The notes: generated from the sequence alone by a model not told the origin. Numbered from the stretch's first letter, positions 5,341-14,963 are shown. The stretch is 27,332 nt of DNA from an uncultured Oscillospiraceae bacterium (GCA_910579595.1 CAJTVM010000034.1:1-27332), one strand, 5' to 3'. Made by a program: numbers and translations.

Positions 5341-8300
5341 CGCGCCGCCTCCTTCCGCTGGCCCTGCTCCATGCTGGAGTGCGCCGGGGCGGGCGGGTTG
5401 AAGCTCCTCAGCGCCTGCCGGATGGACGGTTTCCCACCGTCCATCACGGTGAGCGCAGGTGGATCCCGCCCGGGCGCTTCATTGCCCGCGGAATCCGGTT
5501 CGCCGTCACCATCCTGAGACTGCTGGATATCCTTCTTTTTGGGCTTCTCCAGCTCCCGGTTGAGCTGGGCCAGACGGGCCGATTTGGTTTGCAGCTCCTG
5601 CTCCTTGGGGAAGGGCCGCTCGGCTTCCTCCCGGGCGTTTTCCAGCTCGCTTTCCAGGCGGGCCAGCCGGGTTTCCTGCCGTTTCAAATTGTCAGCCATG
5701 CCCTCCAGGGCGTTGTTGATCCGGATAATATTGCCTACCGGGTCGTCCGCCAGTTCCGCCGTGTAGGTCAGGTTTTGTTTCATCGCCACCTTGAATTTGA
5801 AACCGTCGCATTGGAGCTGCATGGGAAAGCCCCGGTATTCACCCAATTCCAGCGGTTTTTCCGGCCCCGCCATGAGCAGGCACGCGTTGACAATGGCCTC
5901 GCCCGCCGCCTTGCGCTCGGTGAATACCTGGCCCAGTATGGTCATGGTGAAAGCATCGTCTTTAACAGGGTGTGCCCGCACGATGGGCAGATCCTTCCCC
6001 AGCGCCTCGATGAACAGCCGTGTCTCAGCCATCTGCTGGGGGTAATATTTCAGCGCCTTGTCCTGCATTTCATACTGCATGGCGGTGTGGTTGGCCTTCA
6101 GCATTTTCAGCTTCGCCACCTGCACATCCAGCTCCATTTTTTCGCGAATTCTATTGTCCCCGGTGGCCAGGGCCTTGACCTCGGCGTAGGACAGGGCGGT
6201 GGCGTCCACATCCTCGGCGGACCGGGCGGGGGATTTGCTGGTCATGATCTGGCCGATGAATTTCTGCTTGTTTTCCACCAGTCCCCAATTGTAGGCGTCA
6301 AAGGTGCCCTTGGTGACATATTTGTACATCCGCACTTTTTTGTTCCTATTGCCCTGGCGCAGGGAACGACCGGCGCGCTGCTCCAAATCAGCGGGCCGCC
6401 AGGGGCAGTCCAGGTCGTGGGAGGCCACAATGCGGTCCTGCACGTTGGTGCCGGCCCCCATTTTCTGGGTGCTTCCAATGAGCACCCGCACCTGTCCCCG
6501 GCGCACTTTGGCGAACAGCTCCGCCTTTTGCGTCTCGGTGTTGGCGTCATGGATGAACGCGATCTCCTCCTGGGGGATGCCCTGGGCGATGAGCTTTGCC
6601 TTGATATCATCGTAAACGTTGAATTTCCCGTCCCCCTTGGGGGTAGACAAGTCGCAAAACAATAATTGGGTTCCCCGGATATCCGCGCTGTCCCGCCACT
6701 CCCGGACGATGTTCTTCACACAGGCGTTGACCTTGCTGTCGGGATCGTCTGGCAAAAGCGGGTTTTGCAGCCGCTGATCCAGGGCCAGCTTGCGCCCGTC
6801 TGAGGTAATGCGCAACATATTATCCTCACTGGGATCCACATTACCGCCGCGCACCTCCTCCGCCCGTTCCCCCAGCTCCGCCACCATCTCCTGCTGGAAG
6901 GCGCTGGGCTCGGTGGTGACGGTGACGTACTCCGCCTCCGGCACGGGCAGCTTCAGCATATCCGCCGTCTGGATATCGGCGGCTTCCTTCCAGATGCTGA
7001 TGAGCTCCGGCAGGTTGTAGAACCTGGCGAACCGGGTCTTGGAACGGAATCCCGTCCCCTCCGGCTTCAGCTCCATGGCCGTCACCTTCTCGCCGAAATC
7101 CGTTGCCCAGTTGTCAAAATGGCGGTGGCCGTTGCGCTCCAGCGTGTCAAACTGGAGATAGCGCATCATCGTGAATAATTCCACCATTGAATTACTGATT
7201 GGTGTGCCCGTGGCAAAGGTGGTGCCCCGCCCGCCGGTGATTTCATCCATGTAGCGGCATTTGCCAAACATATCGCTGGATTTCTGGGCATCGGTCTGGG
7301 CGATGCCCGCCACACGGTTCATTTTGGTGTGCAGGAACATATTTTTAAAACCGTGGGCCTCGTCCACAAACAGACGGTCCACGCCCAATTCTTCAAAGGT
7401 CACCACGTTGTCCTTCCTGCCCGCTGCCGCCAGTTTTTCCAGCTTTGCCTCCAGATTTTTCTTCGTCCGCTCCATCTGCTTGATGGTGAAGCGATCCTCA
7501 TTTTGCTCCTTGGCTTCCCGGATGGACTCCATGATCTCATCAATCTGATCCTCGATGACGGCCCTCTGCCGCTCCGGGGACAGGGGGATCTTCTCAAACT
7601 GGGAGTGGCCGATGATCACCGCGTCATAGTCCCCGGTGGCAATCCGGGCGCAGAATTTCCGGCGGCGTTTGGGCTCGAAATCCTTTCGGGTGGCTACCAG
7701 CACCTTCGCGCCGGGATAGAGGCGCAAAAAATCGCCGCCCCACTGCTCCGTCAGGTGGTTGGGGACGACGAACAGGCTCTTTTGGCACAGGCCCAGCCGC
7801 TTGCTCTCCATGGCGGCGGCAACCATCTCATAGGTCTTGCCCGCGCCCACACAGTGGGCCAGCAGGGTGTTTTTGCCGTAGAGAATGTGGGCCACAGCGC
7901 TGCGCTGGTGGGGGCGCAGGTCGATCTCCGGGTTCATGCCCACAAAGTTGATGTGGGAGCCGTCATACTCCCGGGGCCGGATGCTGTTGAATTTGTCGTT
8001 GTACGTCCGGCACAGGGCCTCCCGGCGCTCCGGGTCCTTGAAAATCCAGTCCTTGAACGCCTCGCAGATGGCCTCCTGCTTCTGCTGGGCGATGGCGGTC
8101 TGCTTCTCGTTGAGGACGCGGGTTTCCTGCCCATCCACCCACTTTTTATCAAAAACGCGCACGTCCCGCTGGTTCAGCGCCGCCTCAAAAAGCTCATAAG
8201 CGTTGGCCCGCTTGGTGCCGTAGGTGGTGTGGATGCGGACGTTATCGGCGCTGTCAGCGCTCTTGTTCAGCACCCGCCACTCGCCGGAGGAATCGGAATA

Positions 8301-11300
8301 CATCAGCTTGATCTTACCGTCCCGCAGCCGTTCCGGGGTGTGGAACAGCTCATACATGAACTGCTGGTAGTATTCGGGGCCGATCCAAGACGCGCCCACG
8401 CGGACGCTGATCTCCGATGCCGCCAGATCTTTCGGCTGCACCTGCCCCAGCTTTTCCGCGTTGACGGCGAACTCCGGATGCTGTTGGGCAGCGGCGCGGG
8501 CCTGACGCAGCTTCCACCGCACATCGCCGGACAGGTATTCGTCCGCCGTCTGCCAGCCCTGTGACCAGCTTTCACCGCCCTCGGCCAGATCAAAGGGGCC
8601 AGAGGCAGGATCCTTGAAAATAATGCCCTCCAAATCGGCCACAATCTGGGGGATTTTTTCCGGCCCGCCCATCAGCGAGGCCATGTATTCCAAATCAACA
8701 TGGGCTTTCTCCCCGATGGACACCGCCAGGGCCTCCACCGCCGTGTCCACGCTGGTGACGGCGCGGCGGTTCTGGATGGTGCGCTTGGTGAACATATCCG
8801 CTTTGCGCTCCAATTTGCCGTTTTCGTCAACAACCTCCAGCGAGCACAGCAGCGGGTAGGCGGAGTCCTGCTCAAAAGCCAGCTTATTGCCCTGGCTGTT
8901 CAACAGGCCGTACTTTTTGGTGAATTGATCGTAGAGGCGGTTGAGATTGGCCTGTTCCGCCTGGATTTCATCGTCCCCGGCGTTTTGCAGCTGGATGTCG
9001 ATGAGCTTCCGGACGCTGTCCCGGATGGCGATCATGCCCTTGACGCGCTCCGTGGGCGTCTTGCCCAGCTCCACCCGCATCATGCGGGAATTTTCCCGAA
9101 AATAGAGCCTGCCATCCCGCAGCGCGTAGCTGAAATTGCGGACGGACGGGTCGGCGGGGATGGATTCCCGCATTTCGCCGGTCTGCTCGTCCGCCGCGCC
9201 CAGCTCCAGCAGCTCCCGGTCGGGCGGAACCAGGTTCCGGATGGCCCCGGCAAGCTGATCGGAGAGGTTTGCCCCCTCAATGGGGGCCACGGTATAGTCC
9301 TGCCTGCCGTACTGGGTGCTGTCCGAGGTGGGGACGCCCAGCACCATGTTGGGATGTTCCAAAAAATAATTGTTGATGGCAAAGCCATCGCCATTCTCGC
9401 CAACTACCACCCAATCGGGTGTGCTAATGGCGGGCCGGTCCCGTTTTTGCAGAAAAATGATGTCGGACACCACCTCTGTCCCGGCGTTGATCTTGAACGC
9501 GTTGTTGGGCAGGCGGATGGCCCCCAGCAGGTTGGCCCGCTCCGCCAGGTATTTGCGCACGGTGCTGTCCTTGGCGTCCATGGTGTAGCGGCTGGTGACG
9601 AAGGCCACGATGCCGCCAGGGCGCACCTGATCCAGCGTCTTGGCGAAAAAGTAGTTATGGATGTTGAACCCCAGCCGGTTGTAGGCGGGGTCGTTGACCT
9701 TGTACTGCCCGAAGGGGACGTTGCCCACGGCCAGGTCATAAAAGTCCCGCTGGCTGGTGGTTTCAAAGCCGCCCACGGTGATGTCGGCGTTCTGATAGAG
9801 CTGGCGGGCAATGCGCCCGGTGAGGCTGTCCAGCTCCATGCCGTACAGCCTGGCCCCGGCCAGGGACTCGGGCAGGAGGCCGAAGAAGTTGCCCACGCCC
9901 ATGGAGGGCTCCAAAACCGTCCCCGGCTGGAAGCCCATGTTTTCCACCGCCTGGTACATGGCCTTGACGACGGTGGGGGAGGTATAGTGGGCGTTCAAAA
10001 CCGTACTGCGGGCGGAATTGTATTCCTCCGGTGTCAGCAGCTCCTTCAGCTCGGCATATTCTTTGGCCCACTTGGGGTCATCCGGGTCGAACGCCTTGGG
10101 GATGCCGCCCCAGCCCACGTAGCGGGAGAGGATTTCCTGTTCCTCGGGCGTGGCAAGACGGCCCTCCTCCTCGATCTGCTTCAGGGCACGGATGGCCGTC
10201 ACGTTGTACTGGTATTTGGTTTTTTCGCCGCCCGCGCCAAGGTTATCGTCGGTGATGTGAAAATTGTGCTGCTCTTGGGCAGGCCGGGGGGGTGGCGGTT
10301 CGGACGGTACGATCTGCCCGCCGCCGATCTCCGCCTGTCCCGCTTCCGGCGCGGAATTGTCCGCTGGCTCATGGGGCGGATCGCCCGCGTCAGCGGACTG
10401 CTCCGCCGCTTCCTCCCGCCTGAGCTGATGCGACATCTCAGCGGCGATATATTCCTCGCTGTTCTGAATTTCTTCCACATACTGCCGCACAAAGGGGACG
10501 GGTTCCGAACGGAAAATGGGGAACCAGCCCTGCATATCCAGATCCCGAAGCATAACCTCATTATTTGTGAAGTTTACGCTGTCAATTTTCATGCGCCGCC
10601 CGTCCACCGTCAGCTCCATGCCAAGGGGAATATAATTGGCGGCGTCACTCTCTTGGATGATCTCATAGGGCGCGTCCGGGCCGCGCTCCGGATCCGGGCG
10701 GGCCAGCACCACGCTGTGCCCATGCTCCAGCAGCTTTTTCAGCACCGCCTGCCATGCCTCCCGGCTTCCGGTGGCGGGGGTCTGGCCCAGGCCGGGGAGG
10801 TCCAGTACCGGCGCTTTGGTGCCCAGCGCGGCGGACGCCTCCTCCGCATCCTTGCCGTAGAACATCATGAACTCGCCCATCTGGACGCCCACCAGCTTAT
10901 CCGGGTGCTGGGCTTTCAGATCCCAGTACTGTTCCGCCGCCGGCGCGAAAATGGGTTCCGCAGGAATGCCGGCATCGTTTTCCGGCTGCTCCGGTACACC
11001 CGCCCCGGTGGGTTCGGGCACCGCCTCCGGCTCCGGGGGTACCGGGGTATTACCCCCATCCTGTTCCGCCGCGTCTGACTCGGCAGGCGCCGCCGCAGGC
11101 CGCTGTGCCGCCCCCTTGGCAGACCACAGGACATACGTTGCTTTCGGCACAGGGGACGCTCCCCGCGCCCATTCCGGGCCGTCCGGGTCGTCGGCATGGC
11201 GCTGGGGCCCATCTGGAGCGTCAACGGCGGCATTGTTGTAATTGCGCTCCAGCAGATCCTCAATCAGCCATTCCCGGAACATGGGCAGATTCTCATATGC

Positions 11301-14300
11301 CGCCATCGCATCGGGATCGCTGCCAGCAACAAAGTCCACATAGCCGTCCAGCGCACCAGCGATTTTGTCTCTGCCCACCTCATAGCTGATTGTGTGCTCC
11401 CGCAGGTCATAGCCCAGCCCACTCCGGCTAATTTCCCGGTCTACCATTTCCAAAAGGCTGCGGTACAGCACAACGGGATCGGGCACGGGGGAAGGGAACG
11501 CTGCCTCCACCGCCTGTTCATGGGCGGGGGCCATGCCCGTGCCGGTAACTTTGGGTGGGGGAGGGTTGATCGCTGTACCATTCTCCTGGAACTTAACGCG
11601 GGTTTCTTTCCCTAAAAGGGCCTCCCGCTTACGGTGGCCCAGGGCAAGCATGGCATAAGTTTCGTCCACAATTCCCCAATGCAGGCGGTCATGAAATTCG
11701 ACGTTGTCCGAATACAGCCGCAGGAAGGTCAGATCCTCCGTGCCTATGACCAGCGCCGCCCGTTTCACCGCCTCGCCACCCTCCAAATATGCGGTACTGC
11801 GGTCTGAATTCTTACAGGCGTTCTGATAGGCGGCGTCGTCCAGCACCCGTTCTTTGACAGCAGGGGCGTACTTCTCATACAGCTCCCCCAGCGAAGGTTC
11901 CCGCGCTGCTGGCAGGGCAGGCTCAGCCACTGGCGATTCAGCCTGTTCCGGGGCCGGTGCGGAAAACAGGCCAAAAGAAATCTGTCCATTGGCATCCTCC
12001 ACCGCCTGGGGCCGCATTTTCTTCCCCAGGGCTCGGGCCGCTGCCGCCAGCTTACCCTCCGGCTCCACCGGCTGGGTATTTTCAACCTTCTGGGTCTCCC
12101 GCGCCGTTTTTCGGGCCTCTTTCGCCGCCTGATCCAGCCGCCGCTCCGCTTCCAGCGCCGTTTCCGGCAGCGGGGTAAATAAAGGGGACTCCCCCCGCTG
12201 GTACATTCCCACATCCCGGAGGGCGCGCTGCATGAGACGGTAATGGGGGGTGTCCGGCGGCAGCGGCGCAAAATCGCCCAGCATCTGATTGAAAATCTTC
12301 TCTACCTGCTCCGGGCTGTCCAGCAGCGGCAAAATTTCCCGCTTTGCAGATTCCGGATCCCACTCGTGGGGATAGGTCCGGTTCGGGTCGTTGGGCTTAT
12401 AGTAGTTGAACGCGTAGATTTTCCGGGCCAGATCCTGTTTTTCATAGGCCGGAAGGTGCGCCTGCTCCTGCTCATTGAGGTAGCTGCCGCTGTCAATCAG
12501 GGCGCGGACGCGCTTTTGCACCTGGTTCCAATTCAGTTTGACCGTATCATAGCCCTGGAACCCGGAAATTTCATCCTCCCGGGTCAGGCTGATCCCTTTG
12601 GAATCATGCCGTTCATTGTAACCGACGCGGCCATAGCCGCCCTCTCCATAACTGCGTTTCAGAAAATCGGCGCACTCCCTGCCGCTGTGGCCCTGCACAA
12701 AATAGGAGTAGATCCGCATTTTGCTATCGGAAACATTGGGGCCCCCGGCAAGCAGGCGGTCAACTTCATCCTCGGTGACAAAGCTGGCCCTGGCGGGGAC
12801 AAAACCCTCCGCCGCGTGGAATTCCTCGCGGGACGTGAACAGGCTCACCACATCCTCCAGCAGTTTCTGGGGGCTATGGATGCGCCGGAAACGGAGAAGC
12901 TCCGGGTTCCCGCCGTATTCCCCCGCAAACTCCGCCAGCTCCCGCGCAACGGTTTCTCTGGAAACGGGATTTTTCAGCAGTCCGGCAATTTCTTTGGTAT
13001 CGTCGGGAAACCCCTTGCTGAGGAAGTGCTGTGAAATGGACGGCAGGTAATTGTGCGTCCTGGCACTTTCGCTGAAATCCTGCCGCATATACCACAGCTT
13101 TTCCGCCAGCTCCCGGTACTCGTTGTCCTCCGCCCCATCAATCTTCTCCTGGGCGGCAAACCGCCCCTCCCGCAGGAGGCTGGACACCATGGCGGCGGCG
13201 TTCACCCATGAAACCAGCGTACTGCCTGGGCCGAACGCCGAGCGCCCCGGGGCGATGCGGAAGCCTGCCTTGTCAAACCAGAGGGCATAATCCCGCCCGC
13301 CGATGGAAATGCCCTTACCGCCCTCCCCAAATTCCTGTTTCATGAAAGACGCGGCGGCGGATCCGGTGGGACGCTTTTGGAAAAACGCCACCATGCGCTC
13401 TATGCTGTGGGGTTCGCTGCCGCCGCTGGTGAGGGCCCGACCAACTATCGAGTCCGGCACCTGCCCAACGGGGATGGAAATCTGTTGTTGGGCCTGCCGC
13501 TCCTCTGCCTGGGCCTGGGCAATGCGCTCCACCTGCCCCTCCACCGGGGGAAACAGGTGGAACAGGGCCAGATCCGGCCCCTCAGACGCGGAAACGGCGG
13601 GCTGTCCGCCCGCCGTCTGCTCACCTTCCGAATTTACTTGTACACGATCTCCGCCAGCACGATCTCCTCCGCCTGGTGCGTGAAGCTGTTCACCGCCTGC
13701 ACCCAGCCCATCTGGTCCCGTGCCTTCATCGCTTCGTCCACGCCGTTCTGCGCCTTCAAGTCCGCCACCATCCTGTCCACCTGTTCCCGCGCCTGCCGGT
13801 CGATCTCCCGCAGGTGGGGTTCCAGCCGCCCGGTCAGCAGCATGGACGTGTACGTTCCCGGATGATGGTCCATCAGGAAGGTCTGCCGCAGCATCCCGTA
13901 CTTGCCCAGAGGCGTCTCCTCCGCCTCCTCGTCCATCATCAGATCCGGAATCAGGTAATCGCCCACCCGTTTGTACGTCAGTTCCTTTGTCATGTGTCTC
14001 GCTCCTTTCTGCGCTTTCGCGCTTTACAGCGCTAAATTCTCTTGCATCCCCAGTATAAACCTTTTCCGGCGAAATTGCAAGAGGGTTTTCCAGATTTTTC
14101 TTGTTTTCTTGCGCCAGCTTCCGGTCATAGGTTTTGACCGCCCTGCCGATTTCGTTGAGCAGCTCCTTGGACACCGCACTGGCGGCGTCGCCCAGGTGGT
14201 GGAGGGCGGCTGGGGTGGAGAACTCGGTGATCCCCGCCAAATCGCCGTCCTCCATGTACCCGGCGGGATCCAGGCCGCAGCGGGTGAGGACGGCGTACTG

Positions 14301-14870
14301 GCCGCTGGCGGTGAGCACATCCCGGAACCGCACCTCCAGGTTGAGGCCGTCCAGCCCCTCCAGCAGGCTGTTTTCCACGTCGTAGGCCAGATCCCCCAGG
14401 CAATCCCGGTAGACCTCGCCCGCCGCCCGCGCCGCCAGCTCCATGAGCTGTTCCCCGATGTCCCCGTCCCCGGCGGGGCCGTACCGCCGCTCCAGCGCCT
14501 CCAGTACGGCGGCGTGGTGCTCCTCCCGCAGTTCCCACAGGTAGGGCGTCCTGGCCCCCCGCACCGGGCGGGTATCGGCCACGTCAAAGACGTACTCCAG
14601 ATAGGGCCTGCCCCACCTGTTCTTGTGAATGAGGGCGATACCCTTGGAACCGGGCTTCACCCAGCGCCGCATGGTTTCATTCCACAGCTCCATGCTGGCG
14701 CAGGCGGCGGCGTTCGGGCGCTGGGCGTAGATCAAGAGCTGGTCGTCAAAAGAGTATTTGTATAACCGGCTGCTGGTGGATAAAAACCGCTTCCATTCGG
14801 CCGTGGTGCGCGTTACACCATGGGCGGTCTGGTCCGCCAGTTCAGACACAAATTGCAGCTTATTTGCCAC
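5337..14870 (-). CDS. 3177-aa ArdC-like / MutS-I-like / N6-methyltransferase / SNF2 helicase protein
   Basis: One uninterrupted reading frame. Residues 1-285 resemble ArdC-type ssDNA-binding N-termini (YKYSFDDQLLIYAQRPN, WVKPGSKGIALI). Residues 293-412 are a low-complexity linker overlapping tnpV. Two related modules lie near 508-575 and 735-800. Residues 1313-1390 resemble MutS domain I (LKAQHPDKLVGVQMGEFMMF). Residues 1536-1810 are an N6-adenine methyltransferase-like domain with EPSMGVGNFFG and GNVPFG. Residues 2316-2900 are an SNF2/DEAD-type helicase with VGAGKT, VDEAHGFKN and QRAGRSLRQGN. The C-terminus is coiled coil. Proteins of this type are standard in Tn1549-like ICEs and resemble phage DarB-like fusions; protection of incoming DNA from restriction is the likely role (inference). 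GTG start with GGAGG five bases upstream; mobC overlaps the stop. Confidence 0.9.
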   Translation of the reverse strand: MANKLQFVSELADQTAHGVTRTTAEWKRFLSTSSRLYKYSFDDQLLIYAQRPNAAACASMELWNETMRRWVKPGSKGIALIHKNRWGRPYLEYVFDVADTRPVRGARTPYLWELREEHHAAVLEALERRYGPAGDGDIGEQLMELAARAAGEVYRDCLGDLAYDVENSLLEGLDGLNLEVRFRDVLTASGQYAVLTRCGLDPAGYMEDGDLAGITEFSTPAALHHLGDAASAVSKELLNEIGRAVKTYDRKLAQENKKNLENPLAISPEKVYTGDAREFSAVKRESAERSETHDKGTDVQTGGRLPDSGSDDGRGGGGDASGQVRDAAADLPDGPSSGNVHVHAADRAAGTPPAGDRPAGAGTGGQDGGGLEGAERRGRSDEGTGPDGLGAGGEQLHAPGGGDRAGGDRVQVNSEGEQTAGGQPAVSASEGPDLALFHLFPPVEGQVERIAQAQAEERQAQQQISIPVGQVPDSIVGRALTSGGSEPHSIERMVAFFQKRPTGSAAASFMKQEFGEGGKGISIGGRDYALWFDKAGFRIAPGRSAFGPGSTLVSWVNAAAMVSSLLREGRFAAQEKIDGAEDNEYRELAEKLWYMRQDFSESARTHNYLPSISQHFLSKGFPDDTKEIAGLLKNPVSRETVARELAEFAGEYGGNPELLRFRRIHSPQKLLEDVVSLFTSREEFHAAEGFVPARASFVTEDEVDRLLAGGPNVSDSKMRIYSYFVQGHSGRECADFLKRSYGEGGYGRVGYNERHDSKGISLTREDEISGFQGYDTVKLNWNQVQKRVRALIDSGSYLNEQEQAHLPAYEKQDLARKIYAFNYYKPNDPNRTYPHEWDPESAKREILPLLDSPEQVEKIFNQMLGDFAPLPPDTPHYRLMQRALRDVGMYQRGESPLFTPLPETALEAERRLDQAAKEARKTARETQKVENTQPVEPEGKLAAAARALGKKMRPQAVEDANGQISFGLFSAPAPEQAESPVAEPALPAAREPSLGELYEKYAPAVKERVLDDAAYQNACKNSDRSTAYLEGGEAVKRAALVIGTEDLTFLRLYSDNVEFHDRLHWGIVDETYAMLALGHRKREALLGKETRVKFQENGTAINPPPPKVTGTGMAPAHEQAVEAAFPSPVPDPVVLYRSLLEMVDREISRSGLGYDLREHTISYEVGRDKIAGALDGYVDFVAGSDPDAMAAYENLPMFREWLIEDLLERNYNNAAVDAPDGPQRHADDPDGPEWARGASPVPKATYVLWSAKGAAQRPAAAPAESDAAEQDGGNTPVPPEPEAVPEPTGAGVPEQPENDAGIPAEPIFAPAAEQYWDLKAQHPDKLVGVQMGEFMMFYGKDAEEASAALGTKAPVLDLPGLGQTPATGSREAWQAVLKKLLEHGHSVVLARPDPERGPDAPYEIIQESDAANYIPLGMELTVDGRRMKIDSVNFTNNEVMLRDLDMQGWFPIFRSEPVPFVRQYVEEIQNSEEYIAAEMSHQLRREEAAEQSADAGDPPHEPADNSAPEAGQAEIGGGQIVPSEPPPPRPAQEQHNFHITDDNLGAGGEKTKYQYNVTAIRALKQIEEEGRLATPEEQEILSRYVGWGGIPKAFDPDDPKWAKEYAELKELLTPEEYNSARSTVLNAHYTSPTVVKAMYQAVENMGFQPGTVLEPSMGVGNFFGLLPESLAGARLYGMELDSLTGRIARQLYQNADITVGGFETTSQRDFYDLAVGNVPFGQYKVNDPAYNRLGFNIHNYFFAKTLDQVRPGGIVAFVTSRYTMDAKDSTVRKYLAERANLLGAIRLPNNAFKINAGTEVVSDIIFLQKRDRPAISTPDWVVVGENGDGFAINNYFLEHPNMVLGVPTSDSTQYGRQDYTVAPIEGANLSDQLAGAIRNLVPPDRELLELGAADEQTGEMRESIPADPSVRNFSYALRDGRLYFRENSRMMRVELGKTPTERVKGMIAIRDSVRKLIDIQLQNAGDDEIQAEQANLNRLYDQFTKKYGLLNSQGNKLAFEQDSAYPLLCSLEVVDENGKLERKADMFTKRTIQNRRAVTSVDTAVEALAVSIGEKAHVDLEYMASLMGGPEKIPQIVADLEGIIFKDPASGPFDLAEGGESWSQGWQTADEYLSGDVRWKLRQARAAAQQHPEFAVNAEKLGQVQPKDLAASEISVRVGASWIGPEYYQQFMYELFHTPERLRDGKIKLMYSDSSGEWRVLNKSADSADNVRIHTTYGTKRANAYELFEAALNQRDVRVFDKKWVDGQETRVLNEKQTAIAQQKQEAICEAFKDWIFKDPERREALCRTYNDKFNSIRPREYDGSHINFVGMNPEIDLRPHQRSAVAHILYGKNTLLAHCVGAGKTYEMVAAAMESKRLGLCQKSLFVVPNHLTEQWGGDFLRLYPGAKVLVATRKDFEPKRRRKFCARIATGDYDAVIIGHSQFEKIPLSPERQRAVIEDQIDEIMESIREAKEQNEDRFTIKQMERTKKNLEAKLEKLAAAGRKDNVVTFEELGVDRLFVDEAHGFKNMFLHTKMNRVAGIAQTDAQKSSDMFGKCRYMDEITGGRGTTFATGTPISNSMVELFTMMRYLQFDTLERNGHRHFDNWATDFGEKVTAMELKPEGTGFRSKTRFARFYNLPELISIWKEAADIQTADMLKLPVPEAEYVTVTTEPSAFQQEMVAELGERAEEVRGGNVDPSEDNMLRITSDGRKLALDQRLQNPLLPDDPDSKVNACVKNIVREWRDSADIRGTQLLFCDLSTPKGDGKFNVYDDIKAKLIAQGIPQEEIAFIHDANTETQKAELFAKVRRGQVRVLIGSTQKMGAGTNVQDRIVASHDLDCPWRPADLEQRAGRSLRQGNRNKKVRMYKYVTKGTFDAYNWGLVENKQKFIGQIMTSKSPARSAEDVDATALSYAEVKALATGDNRIREKMELDVQVAKLKMLKANHTAMQYEMQDKALKYYPQQMAETRLFIEALGKDLPIVRAHPVKDDAFTMTILGQVFTERKAAGEAIVNACLLMAGPEKPLELGEYRGFPMQLQCDGFKFKVAMKQNLTYTAELADDPVGNIIRINNALEGMADNLKRQETRLARLESELENAREEAERPFPKEQELQTKSARLAQLNRELEKPKKKDIQQSQDGDGEPDSAGNEAPGRDPPALTVMDGGKPSIRQALRSFNPPAPAHSSMEQGQRKEAAR
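13634..13993 (-). CDS. TnpV, transposon-encoded protein nested out of frame in the large gene
   Basis: A 119-aa frame shifted +1 relative to the large gene on the same strand encodes a recognisable TnpV. Family features are YLIPDLMM near the start, PLGKYGMLRQTFLMDHHPGTY, MLLTGRLEPHLREIDRQARE and the conserved C-terminal QMGWVQAVNSFTHQAEEIV. TnpV proteins are small helical proteins widespread in Clostridia mobile elements; their function is unknown. The gene has its own strong Shine-Dalgarno sequence (AAAGGAG, eight bases before ATG). In the large frame the same DNA reads as a Gly/Asp/Ala/Arg-rich linker (residues 293-412), which is why I consider tnpV the conserved coding frame here and the linker the overprinted one. 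Confidence 0.85.
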   Translation of the reverse strand: MTKELTYKRVGDYLIPDLMMDEEAEETPLGKYGMLRQTFLMDHHPGTYTSMLLTGRLEPHLREIDRQAREQVDRMVADLKAQNGVDEAMKARDQMGWVQAVNSFTHQAEEIVLAEIVYK

Positions 14871-14898
14871 GATAGCCTCCTTTTCATGATATAAAATA

Positions 14899-14938
14899 GT
14901 CCAGAGAGAAACGGCTGCCGCACCGCCGCTCTCTGGAC
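14899..14938 (-). terminator. Hairpin before the large gene, possible attenuator
   Basis: GTCCAGAGAG (14899-14908) pairs perfectly with CTCTCTGGAC (14929-14938); on the minus strand it is followed by TATTTTATAT. It lies between the 144-aa gene (stop at 14964) and the start of the large gene at 14870, so it could attenuate or terminate transcription into that gene. The T-tract is interrupted, so strength is uncertain. Confidence 0.5.
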
Positions 14939-14963
14939 CTCAAACAGAATATTGATTTGCATT

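Noticed and set aside
8700..11078. 792-codon plus-strand open frame opposite the large gene
   Set aside because: It is an antisense shadow produced by GC-rich codon use; the minus frame carries clear methyltransferase and helicase motifs and the plus frame shows none. The same applies to other long plus-strand frames at 5379-6665, 7329-8564 and 21802-23064.
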